Assembly (NCBI GenBank): GCA_963855995.1
Contig: OY979720.1
Location: 18,064,139 to 18,128,138, forward strand
DNA length: 64,000 nucleotides
Origin: Muricea muricata
Taxonomy: Eukaryota > Cnidaria > Anthozoa > Malacalcyonacea > Plexauridae
Reading direction: 5' to 3'
Below are positions 1-10,894 of this stretch, piece after piece; the first letter of the stretch is position 1, and each line of letters begins with the position of its first letter. The translations under genes and the position numbers were made by a program. Below the pieces are notes generated by a model that saw only the letters and a list, made by a program, of their open reading frames with translations, was not told the DNA's origin and made no database searches.

Positions 1-1061
1 TATAATAAAAAGTGGAGCTATTTATTTTTTGACCCGCCCGCTCGCTAACCGTAAATTCAAGAGACAGACTTGGTACAAGTCTAATGTTTGGGGTGCTCTG
101 AGGGCCTAATGCGAGGGGTTAACGCCTGATTTAGCCTAAGCGACCTATGAATGCGTAGAGGTCCTATAACAGAAACGCTTATAAGTACTTACACAACTTT
201 ATAATGAAATTAAACCCAGATATACATGGTGTCATTCTCCTCAACGGAAAAATTAGGTCGCATGCCACTTTCTCTAATATATTTTGTCTTGTGGAAATAA
301 AGTGATGGAATGTAAAAGACCACTGTTTTGAAGTGAAAATAAACCTTATTGTTAAAAAAATTACAGCATTTTTAGGGACCGGAGTATTAAATCGTCATGG
401 GTCAAATTATCCAACATAAATTTTGTCTTCTTGAGAAATGGTGTCGCGTAAAACGAGTCTGATAACAATCAGAAGTCATGGCCTCAACTCAAGATAGCTA
501 TATTGCATGTGTGGGATCCTATGACAGATGCGCTTGTAAGCTCTTTACACTGTTTTGCCACACAAGAGTACGCAAATGATCCATTTATATGTATCTATAT
601 ACCAAAAAGATAAAACAGTACAAATTCATTCCTGTTGAACTACTGTGTTGTTGGAGTAAGTATGTGATGGATTTGCGTGTTGGAAACATATACATACTTG
701 AGGTTATGGGGATAGTGACATCAGATATAAGGTATCATAGTAGCTGGATCGGATCTCAACTTCAGAAGAAAGAAAAAAATTTTGGATCAATTTAAACTGT
801 TTTGGCACCTGAGGGGCTGAGCCCTCCTAAAATGATCTTTGAGTCTCAAAGTAAATACACGTTTTAACAATTTACAGTCTTACACATGTCTTAATCCAAT
901 GATTATTGTAAAACTAACCTCAAAAGTGCAGAAAAACATGTTTGAGCGTGCTAAAAATAAAGAAAAAAATTCTGGGGGGCGTGTCCCAGGATCCCCCTAG
1001 CAGAACTTGCGCCTTAAGCGCTCAAAGAACCCCCTAACTTTTTTCATCTTCCTACGACCTT
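1..1061. other. Left flank, no gene recognised
   Basis: AT-rich sequence left of the array. The longest open frame (68 codons from 589) has no recognisable domain and looks random. Around 960-1030 a G/C-run segment (GGGGGGCGTGTCCCAGGATCC) has the look of dispersed invertebrate repeat debris, but I cannot name a family. Homology to the array starts abruptly at about 1062, and I see no target-site duplication at the junction. Confidence 0.5.
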
Positions 1062-4000
1062 GTATTTAATCATACTCTGTCGAGGAAGATCTTGAAGTTG
1101 CTTTTGAGTGTAATTACATTTTTAAATATATGGTGACAAATTTATTCCTAAATAAATCCAATTGAGTCTTTTGCAATATCACAAATAATAAAAATCGATA
1201 AGATCACAATTTGAGCATACAGTAGATTTCTGGTGTTGTATGTTTGTAACCCATATGTTTGTAAGTAGAACATATGAAAAATAAATGTGTGTTGAAATCA
1301 GCCTTCCCTTATACTCGGAGAAGACCTTGAAATTCTGATCAAACATACATTTCCAAATTTAATGACCCAGCTTTAGGCGTTCAATATATATCATTGAACT
1401 AAACAGATCATTATTTAAACCTAATGTCGAAGAACAACATTATTGCTGACTCTGAGGCACTACAGGGACGATAAGTATTAGCTAAATAAATGGAAATGTT
1501 GTTCGCTGATTCCATAAATGATCACGCAAATTATATTTTGATGTTTATGATACAACTTATATAAAGCACGTTAATAACGGCATCCTACACATGGATGCAT
1601 GTGCGCATGGCAATAGTGTCTATCCGGTCGTAATTCAACCACAATTACTGCAACAGCAGAGCATGACGTATATATATACAAATCGGTGATACTATATCTT
1701 GATGGTCTGATTCGAAGGTACAGGGTTTTAGCACTCACGGTCTGGGGGCCGCTTCTACCCTCCCCTATATTTTGAACCAGAGGTGGTGGAGTTATGATAC
1801 AGACGGTTGAGGCAGTCAATTCGATGTTGTTGTCGAAAGGCGACCGCATTTGGTGGGTTGTCGAGGCCAATTGTGCGAAGCCATCCGTGTGCAAACTTTT
1901 ATTACAATACCCCGGTCCTTTTCACTATCGTCATGCTGTCTTTTATACCATTCCTAGACTAATCCTTCGAAGGTAGCAGAATTTCTCAGCTGACACCTTT
2001 TGGAACTTTCTAATTTAAATTGGTTACGCTAGTGTGCAATCTCTTATGATGCTTTTCAATAGCCCTAATGTAAGTGGTATAGCATAATTCTTTTCAATTA
2101 TTTATTTGGGCTTTTTTGCAAAAAAAAAGATGGTTCCCACCGTTAAGAAAAACTATAGCATTTTGAGCACGGTGTTTTGTCCAATTTTTTTCGATGATTT
2201 TTTAAAACTGTTATTTTCTCCATTTACCAGAAATTTTGTCAGTGCGGTTAAGAACGAAATAAAAATTTTCATTTATCAGACTGTATGATACAAAGAAGTT
2301 GTGAAATTTTGACGACTTCTTTTCTAAAAAAAATTTCAAAATAGACAAAAAGATACTTTGGAAAGGGTCATAATTCTTCCACTTGACGAAAACTATTTAA
2401 TGCATGGGCAGGAATTGATCCTAGCCACCTTTGTTGAGTCATTTTTACTTGACCACTGGATTACGTTGGTTATGAGGCTGCGGCAGGTGGGTTTAAGTTG
2501 TCTAAACGTTCTAGCCTATGCTTAATGCTTAAAACTGACCAAAGCCAGAACGATTTTTGGCAAAGCTAGGGAGGTATTGTTCCCGGACTCAGTGATTGAT
2601 TTTGATGGATACATATTGTCTTTACCACTAGACTATGTTAGTTACCACTTTCCGTGTTAGTTACCACTTTCAAAGGGTTAAGAATTATCATAAATATGCA
2701 CGCTAGATTAAATCGAAGTTATTCGAGCCCATTCGCGAGCTTTTGTTCGCATTTCATCAAATAATATTTAATCATACTCTGTCGAGGAAGACCCTGAAGT
2801 TGCTTTTGAGTGTAATTACATTTTTAAATTATGTACAAATTTATTTCTAAATAAATCCAATTGAGTCTTTTGCAATATCACAAATAACAAAAATGGGTAA
2901 GATCACAACTTGAGCATATATTTTTGTGAGTAATAAAACATTTGAAAAATAAATGTGTGTTGAAATCAGCCTTCTCTTATACTCGAAGAAGATCTTGTAG
3001 ATTCTGATCAAACATGCTTTTCCAAATATAATGACCTAGCTATAGGCGTCCAATATATACATCATTGACAAAGCAGATCACTATTTAAATCTAATTTCGA
3101 AGGCGACATTATTGCTGGGGCACTACAGAGACGATAAGTATTAAATAAATGGAAACGTGTTTCGCTGATTGCATAAATGACCACGCAAATTATATTTTGA
3201 TGTTTATGATAAAACTTATACAGCACGTTAAAAACAGCAGCCTATATATAGATGCATGTGCGCATGGCAATAGTGCCTACCTGGTCGTAATTCAACCACA
3301 ATTAGTGCAACAGCAAAGCATGACGTATATATATACAAATCGGTGGCACTATAGTATCACCGATTTGTATATATATACGTCATGCTTTGCTGTTGCACTA
3401 ATTGTGGTTGAATTACGACCAGGTAGGCACTATTGCCATGCGTGATCATTTGCTTTTCTTGTTTTAAAATATCTGCCTGTACTTGGGGGAAACAGGCAGA
3501 TCTCTGAAAACAAGAAAGGCTGAACACATCAGAAACGTTAAGGAACATAATAATGGTTCAAACATCGAAAAACATGCAACGCGAACATCATTGACACACG
3601 GAATTTCCGTAGTCGCCTAAAACTAGAAGTCCAGAATCATGGCATACAGCTGCCAAAGACAGGAATGCTGATAACAACTCAAAACCGCTTCCTCGACAAT
3701 GTACAATCTTAATAAAGAAAACATAGTATCACCTTATCGTATTTCACAGTGCACATGTATATACACGTCATATCTAGCTTCATTTCACACTTTCACAGTT
3801 TATAAATCATTATAAATATACCCGTTGAAGGCTACAGACTGGTGGCCGAAAGCTCGTAAACAAATAAATATATTTTAGTCAGAGAACGTCTCACCCTTTT
3901 CATTTATGTCTAATCCTGGCTACACATCTACGATTTTTAGTGGTTTATATTGTTCAACTATTTTTTAAAGATCATTCAGTTGAAAACGGGTAAATAATTT

Positions 4001-4274
4001 AAACCACATAGGGCGAGTGTAATAGCCAACGCGGTCTGGTGATCAAGCAAAGTGGTGTAAATAAACAACGCAGCTGAACGATAATTCCCTTGCTCGGAAT
4101 TATTTTTATGTTTTAGAACAATTATGGGCTAGAGTAAACCCCGCTTAAACAATTTAAGTGGCAAGGGCGTGATAGCATTCATGTAGTCTAGTGGCCAATG
4201 CAAAATGTCTCAAGTCAACGAGTTTTTGGTCAAATCTTGCCCTTGTCACAAACCCCATAGGCTTTTGTCTGGGG
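1062..4274. repeat. Array unit 1 (truncated, divergent)
   Basis: It lacks about the first 100 bp of S-A and begins at TATTTAATCAT. It differs from all other units at many positions. It also lacks a 13-bp stretch that the others have near 5180-5200, where they carry a near-duplicated CCCGTGCGCGCCATCCGTGTGC. Edge units of tandem arrays usually diverge because they escape homogenisation. Confidence 0.9.
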
Positions 4275-4997
4275 TAAGAATTATTATAAATATGCACGCT
4301 AGATTAATTCAAAGTTATTTGAATCCATTCGCGAGCTTTTGTTCGCATTTCATCGAATGATATTTAATCATAGTCTGTCGAGGAAGATCTTGAAGTTGCT
4401 TTGAGTGTAATTACATTTTTAAATGTATGTACAAATTTATTCCTAAATAAATCCAATTGAGTCTTTTGCAATATCACAAATAATAAAAATCGATACGATC
4501 ACAACTTGAGCAAACAGTACGTTTCTGGTGCTACGAATTTTAAAAGCCCATATGTTTGTAAGTAGAACATATGAAAAATAAACGTGTGTTGAAATCAGCC
4601 TTCCCTTATACTCGGAGAAGACCTTGAAATTCTGATCAAACATACATTTCCAAATTTAATGACCCAGCTTTAGGCGTTCAATATATATCATTGAACTAAA
4701 CAGATCATTATTTAAACCTAATGTCGAAGAACAACATTATTGCTGACTCTGAGGCACTACAGGGACGATAAGTATTAGCTAAATAAATGGAAATGTTGTT
4801 CGCTGATTCCATAAATGATCACGCAAATTATATTTTGATGTTTATGATACAACTTATATAAAGCACGTTAATAACGGCATCCTATACATGGATGCATGTG
4901 CGCATGGCAATAGTGTCTACCCGGTCGTAATTCAACCACAATCACTGCAACAGCAGAGCATGACGTATATATATACAAATCGGTGATACTATATCTT
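4275..4997 (+). repeat. S-A block (unit 2 example)
   Basis: Block of about 0.72 kb shared, with divergence, with S-B 1.7 kb later in the same unit. It starts at TAAGAATTAT and ends at the ATATATACAAATCGGTG motif, after which S-A and S-B diverge. It may represent a flank or pseudo-LTR of the Penelope-like element, but no coding capacity is visible. Confidence 0.75.
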
Positions 4998-5988
4998 GAT
5001 GGTCTGGTTCGAAGATACAGGGTTTTAGCACTTACGGTCTGGGGGCCGCTTCTACCCTCCCCTATATTTCGGACCAGAGGTGGTGGAGTTGTTATACAGA
5101 CGGTTGAGGCAGTCAATTCGATGTCGTTGTCGAAAGGCAACCGCATTTGGTGGGTTGTCGAGGCCAATTGTGCGAAGCCACCCGTGCGCGCCATCCGTGT
5201 GCAAACTTTTATTACAATACCCCGGTCCTTTTCACTATCGTCATGCTGTCTTTTATACCATTCCTAGACTAATCCTTCGAAGGTAGCAGAATTTCTCAGC
5301 TGACACCTTTTGGAACTTTCTAATTTAAATTGGTTACGCTAGTGTGCAATCTCTTATGATGCTTTTCAATAGCCCTAATGTAAGTGGTATAGCATAATTC
5401 TTTTCAATTATTTATTTGGGCTTTTTTGCAAAAAAAAAGATGGTTCCCACCGTTAAGAAAAACTATAGCATTTTGAGCACGGTGTTTTGTCCAATTTTTT
5501 TCGATGATTTTTTAAAACTGTTATTTTCTCCATTTACCAGAAATTTTGTCAGTGCGGTTAAGAACGAAATAAAAATTTTCATTTATCAGACTGTATGATA
5601 CAAAGAAGTTGTGAAATTTTGACGACTTCTTTTCTAAAAAAAATTTCAAAATAGACAAAAAGATACTTTGGAAAGGGTCATAATTCTTCCACTTGACGAA
5701 AACTATTTAATGCATGGGCAGGAATTGATCCTAGCCACCTTTGTTGAGTCATTTTTACTTGACCACTGGATTACGTTGGTTATGAGGCTGCGGCAGGTGG
5801 GTTTAAGTTGTCTAAACGTTCTAGCCTATGCTTAATGCTTAAAACTGACCAAAGCCAGAACGATTTTTGGCAAAGCTAGGGAGGTATTGTTCCCGGACTC
5901 AGTGATTGATTTTGATGGATACATATTGTCTTTACCACTAGACTATGTTAGTTACCACTTTCCATGTTAGTTACCACTTTCAAAGGGT
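4998..5988. repeat. Y segment (unit 2 example)
   Basis: About 1 kb found only after S-A. A GC-richer patch (about 5030-5230) is followed by an AT-rich stretch with a T6-GC-A9 hairpin (near 5421) and then a minus-strand tRNA-like module. The frames here (108 codons on minus, 94 and 60 on plus) lack known motifs. U1 and the expanded poly-A in unit 4 break them, so I do not call genes. Confidence 0.65.
5711..5790 (-). repeat. tRNA-like module, minus strand (unit 2 example)
   Basis: On the reverse strand TAATCCAGTGGTCAAGT resembles an A box and GGCTAGGATCAATTCCTG a T arm with B box. Its spacing and sequence resemble the plus-strand module in X, so the two look like members of one tRNA-derived family in opposite orientation in each unit. 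Confidence 0.35.
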
Positions 5989-6667
5989 TAAGAATTATCA
6001 TAAATATACACGCTAGATTAAATCGAAGTTATTCGAGCCCATTCGCGAGCTTTTGTTCGCATTTCATCAAATAATATTTAATCATACTCTGTCGAGGAAG
6101 ACCCTGAAGTTGCTTTTGAGTGTAATTACATTTTTAAATTATGTACAAATTTATTTCTAAACAAATCCAATTGAGTCTTTTGCAATATCACAAATAACAA
6201 AAATGGGTAAGATCACAACTTGAGCATATATTTTTGTGAGTAATAAAACATTTGAAAAATAAATGTGTGTTGAAATCAGCCTTCTCTTATACTCGAAGAA
6301 GATCTTGTAGATTCTGATCAAACATGCTTTTCCAAATATAATGACCTAGCTATAGGCGTCCAATATATACATCATTGACAAAGCAGATCACTATTTAAAT
6401 CTAATTTCGAAGGCAACATTATTGCTGGGGCACTACAGAGACGATAAGTATTAAATAAATGGAAATGTGTTTCGCTGATTGCATAAATGACCACGCAAAT
6501 TATATTTTGATGTTTATGATAAAACTTATACAGCACGTTAAAAACAGCAGCCTATATATAGATGCATGTGCGCATGGCAATAGTGCCTACCTGGTCGTAA
6601 TTCAACCACAATTAGTGCAACAGCAAAGCATGACGTATATATATACAAATCGGTGGCACTATAGTAT
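5989..6667 (+). repeat. S-B block (unit 2 example)
   Basis: Second S copy in the unit. Relative to S-A it lacks the TTTCTGGTGCTACGAATT stretch, and it ends in the left arm of the long palindrome. S-B runs straight into the inverted arm and the GIY-YIG remnant. Confidence 0.75.
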
Positions 6668-6752
6668 CACCGATTTGTATATATATACGTCATGCTTTGC
6701 TGTTGCACTAATTGTGGTTGAATTACGACCAGGTAGGCACTATTGCCATGCG
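6571..6752. repeat. Long perfect palindrome, 85-bp arms (unit 2 example)
   Basis: The arms at 6571-6655 and 6668-6752 are exact reverse complements around a 12-bp spacer that itself contains the palindrome ACTATAGT. Equivalents occur in every unit (3261-3442, then every 3,310 bp). Four units (8, 10, 11, 13) carry one C-to-G change in the left arm only. The right arm is an inverted copy of the 3' end of the S block, fused to the GIY-YIG remnant. A transcript across it would form an 85-bp hairpin. Confidence 0.95.
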
Positions 6753-6780
6753 TGATCATTTGCTTTTCTTGTTTTAAAAT

Positions 6781-7036
6781 ATCTGCCTGTACTTGGGGGA
6801 AACAGGCAGATCTCTGAAAACAAGAAAGGCTGAACACATCAGAAACGTTAAGGAACATAATAATGGTTCAAACATCGAAAAACATGCAACGCGAACATCA
6901 TTGACACACGGAATTTCCGTAGTCGCCTAAAACTAGAAGTCCAGAATCATGGCATACAGCTGCCAAAGACAGGAATGCTGATAACAACTCAAAACCGCTT
7001 CCTCGACAATGTACAATCTTAATAAAGAAAACATAG
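6781..7036 (+). pseudogene. Penelope-like element GIY-YIG endonuclease remnant (unit 2 example)
   Basis: The plus frame reads CLYLGETGRSLKTRKAEHIR and continues with an NVK..NNGSNI.KHA motif, typical of the GIY-YIG nuclease at the C-terminus of Penelope-like polyproteins. A shifted frame then gives PESWHTAAK and ADNNSKPLPRQ before TAG, the usual end of such proteins. Compared with the dispersed copy at 50198, a 31-bp deletion after the KHA codons causes a frameshift, shared by all units. No reverse transcriptase domain is present. Equivalent starts are 3471, 10091, 13402, 16712, 20022, 23332, 26642, 29952, 33262, 36572, 39882, 43192 and 46502. It is non-functional as protein. Confidence 0.8.
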
Positions 7037-7125
7037 TATCACCTTATCGTATTTCACAGTGCACATGTATATACACGTCATATCTAGCTTCATTTCACAC
7101 TTTCACAGTTTATAAATCATTATAA

Positions 7126-7172
7126 ATATACCCGTTGAAGGCTACAGACTGGTGGCCGAAAGCTCGTAAACA
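7126..7172 (+). ncRNA. Decayed hammerhead-ribozyme-like motif (unit 2 example)
   Basis: About 95 bp downstream of the GIY-YIG stop, CCGTTGA is followed by a 6-bp stem (GGCTAC with GTGGCC, one G-T wobble) around AGACTG, then GAAA and GCTCGTA. The order matches the hammerhead core CTGATGA, stem II, GAAA, short stem III, cleavage triplet. Penelope-like elements are known to carry hammerheads near their ends. The first core block has two substitutions and stem III is not convincing, so it is probably inactive. It recurs once per unit (first at about 3816). Confidence 0.45.
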
Positions 7173-7470
7173 AATAAATATATTTTAGTCAGAGAACGTC
7201 TCACCCTTTTCATTTATGTCTAATCCTGGCTACACATCTACGATTTTTAGTGGTTTATATTGTTCAACTATTTTTTAAAGATCATTCAGTTGAAAACGGG
7301 TAAATAATTTAAACCACATAGGGCGAGTGTAATAGCCAACGCGGTCTGGTGATCAAGCAAAGTGGTGTAAATAAACAACGCAGCTGAACGATAATTCCCT
7401 TGCTCGGAATTATTTTTATGTTTTAGAACAATTATGGGCTAGAGTAAACCCCGCTTAAACAATTTAAGTG

Positions 7471-7556
7471 GCAAGGGCGTGATAGCATTCATGTAGTCTA
7501 GTGGCCAATGCAAAATGTCTCAAGTCAACGAGTTTTTGGTCAAATCTTGCCCTTGT
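7471..7556 (+). repeat. tRNA-like module, plus strand (unit 2 example)
   Basis: GCAAGGGC at the left and GCCCTTG at the right can pair as a stem. TAGTCTAGTGGCCAATGC resembles a tRNA A box (D arm), and GGTCAAATC a weak B box. It is probably a decayed tRNA-derived SINE head and not a working tRNA, since no clean cloverleaf is evident. It recurs in every unit just before S-A. Confidence 0.35.
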
Positions 7557-7584
7557 CACAAACCCCATAGGCTTTTGTCTGGGG

Positions 7585-10500
7585 TAAGAATTATTATAAA
7601 TATGCACGCTAGATTAATTCAAAGTTATTTGAACCCATTCGCGAGCTTTTGTTCGCATTTCATCGAATGATATTTAATCATAGTCTGTCGAGGAAGATCT
7701 TGAAGTTGCTTTGAGTGTAATTACATTTTTAAATGTATGTACAAATTTATTCCTAAATAAATCCAATTGAGTCTTTTGCAATATCACAAATAATAAAAAT
7801 CGATACGATCACAACTTGAGCAAACAGTACGTTTCTGGTGCTACGAGTTTTAAAAGCCCATATGTTTGTAAGTAGAACATATGAAAAATAAACGTGTGTT
7901 GAAATCAGCCTTCCCTTATACTCGGAGAAGACCTTGAAATTCTGATCAAACATACATTTCCAAATTTAATGACCCAGCTTTAGGCGTTCAATATATATCA
8001 TTGAACTAAACAGATCATTATTTAAACCTAATGTCGAAGAACAACATTATTGCTGACTCTGAGGCACTACAGGGACGATAAGTATTAGCTAAATAAATGG
8101 AAATGTTGTTCGCTGATTCCATAAATGATCACGCAAATTATATTTTGATGTTTATGATACAACTTATATAAAGCACGTTAATAACGGCATCCTATACATG
8201 GATGCATGTGCGCATGGCAATAGTGTCTACCCGGTCGTAATTCAACCACAATCACTGCAACAGCAGAGCATGACGTATATATATACAAATCGGTGATACT
8301 ATATCTTGATGGTCTGGTTCGAAGATACAGGGTTTTAGCACTTACGGTCTGGGGGCCGCTTCTACCCTCCCCTATATTTCGGACCAGAGGTGGTGGAGTT
8401 GTTATACAGACGGTTGAGGCAGTCAATTCGATGTCGTTGTCGAAAGGCAACCGCATTTGGTGGGTTGTCGAGGCCAATTGTGCGAAGCCACCCGTGCGCG
8501 CCATCCGTGTGCAAACTTTTATTACAATACCCCGGTCCTTTTCACTATCGTCATGCTGTCTTTTATACCATTCCTAGACTAATCCTTCGAAGGTAGCAGA
8601 ATTTCTCAGCTGACACCTTTTGGAACTTTCTAATTTAAATTGGTTACGCTAGTGTGCAATCTCTTATGATGCTTTTCAATAGCCCTAATGTAAGTGGTAT
8701 AGCATAATTCTTTTCAATTATTTATTTGGGCTTTTTTGCAAAAAAAAAGATGGTTCCCACCGTTAAGAAAAACTATAGCATTTTGAGCACGGTGTTTTGT
8801 CCAATTTTTTTCGATGATTTTTTAAAACTGTTATTTTCTCCATTTACCAGAAATTTTGTCAGTGCGGTTAAGAACGAAATAAAAATTTTCATTTATCAGA
8901 CTGTATGATACAAAGAAGTTGTGAAATTTTGACGACTTCTTTTCTAAAAAAAATTTCAAAATAGACAAAAAGATACTTTGGAAAGGGTCATAATTCTTCC
9001 ACTCGACGAAAACTATTTAATGCATGGGCAGGAATTGATCCTAGCCACCTTTGTTGAGTCATTTTTACTTGACCACTGGATTACGTTGGTTATGAGGCTG
9101 CGGCAGGTGGGTTTAAGTTGTCTAAACGTTCTAGCCTATGCTTAATGCTTAAAACTGACCAAAGCCAGAACGATTTTTGGCAAAGCTAGGGAGGTATTGT
9201 TCCCGGACTCAGTGATTGATTTTGATGGATACATATTGTCTTTACCACTAGACTATGTTAGTTACCACTTTCCATGTTAGTTACCACTTTCAAAGGGTTA
9301 AGAATTATCATAAATATACACGCTAGATTAAATCGAAGTTATTCGAGCCCATTCGCGAGCTTTTGTTCGCATTTCATCAAATAATATTTAATCATACTCT
9401 GTCGAGGAAGACCCTGAAGTTGCTTTTGAGTGTAATTACATTTTTAAATTATGTACAAATTTATTTCTAAACAAATCCAATTGAGTCTTTTGCAATATCA
9501 CAAATAACAAAAATGGGTAAGATCACAACTTGAGCATATATTTTTGTGAGTAATAAAACATTTGAAAAATAAATGTGTGTTGAAATCAGCCTTCTCTTAT
9601 ACTCGAAGAAGATCTTGTAGATTCTGATCAAACATGCTTTTCCAAATATAATGACCTAGCTATAGGCGTCCAATATATACATCATTGACAAAGCAGATCA
9701 CTATTTAAATCTAATTTCGAAGGCAACATTATTGCTGGGGCACTACAGAGACGATAAGTATTAAATAAATGGAAATGTGTTTCGCTGATTGCATAAATGA
9801 CCACGCAAATTATATTTTGATGTTTATGATAAAACTTATACAGCACGTTAAAAACAGCAGCCTATATATAGATGCATGTGCGCATGGCAATAGTGCCTAC
9901 CTGGTCGTAATTCAACCACAATTAGTGCAACAGCAAAGCATGACGTATATATATACAAATCGGTGGCACTATAGTATCACCGATTTGTATATATATACGT
10001 CATGCTTTGCTGTTGCACTAATTGTGGTTGAATTACGACCAGGTAGGCACTATTGCCATGCGTGATCATTTGCTTTTCTTGTTTTAAAATATCTGCCTGT
10101 ACTTGGGGGAAACAGGCAGATCTCTGAAAACAAGAAAGGCTGAACACATCAGAAACGTTAAGGAACATAATAATGGTTCAAACATCGAAAAACATGCAAC
10201 GCGAACATCATTGACACACGGAATTTCCGTAGTCGCCTAAAACTAGAAGTCCAGAATCATGGCATACAGCTGCCAAAGACAGGAATGCTGATAACAACTC
10301 AAAACCGCTTCCTCGACAATGTACAATCTTAATAAAGAAAACATAGTATCACCTTATCGTATTTCACAGTGCACATGTATATACACGTCATATCTAGCTT
10401 CATTTCACACTTTCACAGTTTATAAATCATTATAAATATACCCGTTGAAGGCTACAGACTGGTGGCCGAAAGCTCGTAAACAAATAAATATATTTTAGTC

Positions 10501-10894
10501 AGAGAACGTCTCACCCTTTTCATTTATGTCTAATCCTGGCTACACATCTACGATTTTTAGTGGTTTATATTGTTCAACTATTTTTTAAAGATCATTCAGT
10601 TGAAAACGGGTAAATAATTTAAACCACATAGGGCGAGTGTAATAGCCAACGCGGTCTGGTGATCAAGCAAAGTGGTGTAAATAAACAACGCAGCTGAACG
10701 ATAATTCCCTTGCTCGGAATTATTTTTATGTTTTAGAACAATTATGGGCTAGAGTAAACCCCGCTTAAACAATTTAAGTGGCAAGGGCGTGATAGCATTC
10801 ATGTAGTCTAGTGGCCAATGCAAAATGTCTCAAGTCAACGAGTTTTTGGTCAAATCTTGCCCTTGTCACAAACCCCATAGGCTTTTGTCTGGGG
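7585..10894. repeat. Array unit 3
   Basis: Carries the linked S-A variants GAACCCATTCG (about 7632) and CGAGTTTTAAAAG (about 7846), otherwise seen together only in unit 8. In Y it has CACTTACGG and GTTGTTATA, with CCACTCGACG. Confidence 0.95.

Larger units (their letters stand above)
4275..7584. repeat. Array unit 2 (reference unit)
   Basis: First complete unit, 3,310 bp, used here to place sub-features. Diagnostic variants are CACTTACGG and GAGTTGTTATA in Y, and CCACTTGACG. Add multiples of 3,310 (plus 1 after position 12050) to convert its sub-feature positions to later units. Confidence 0.95.
6668..7584 (+). repeat. X segment (unit 2 example)
   Basis: In order: right palindrome arm, GIY-YIG remnant (6781-7036), hammerhead-like motif (about 7126-7172), an unassigned AT-rich stretch, and a plus-strand tRNA-like module (7471-7556) abutting the next unit's S-A. 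Confidence 0.7.

Noticed and set aside
4868..5194. Repeated 108-codon minus frame (and 94-, 98-, 68-, 63-, 66- and 60-codon frames) as genes present in every unit
   Set aside because: No domain, no start context and overlapping frames on both strands. They run across S/Y junctions or the palindrome and vary with single indels, so repetition and not selection explains their recurrence.
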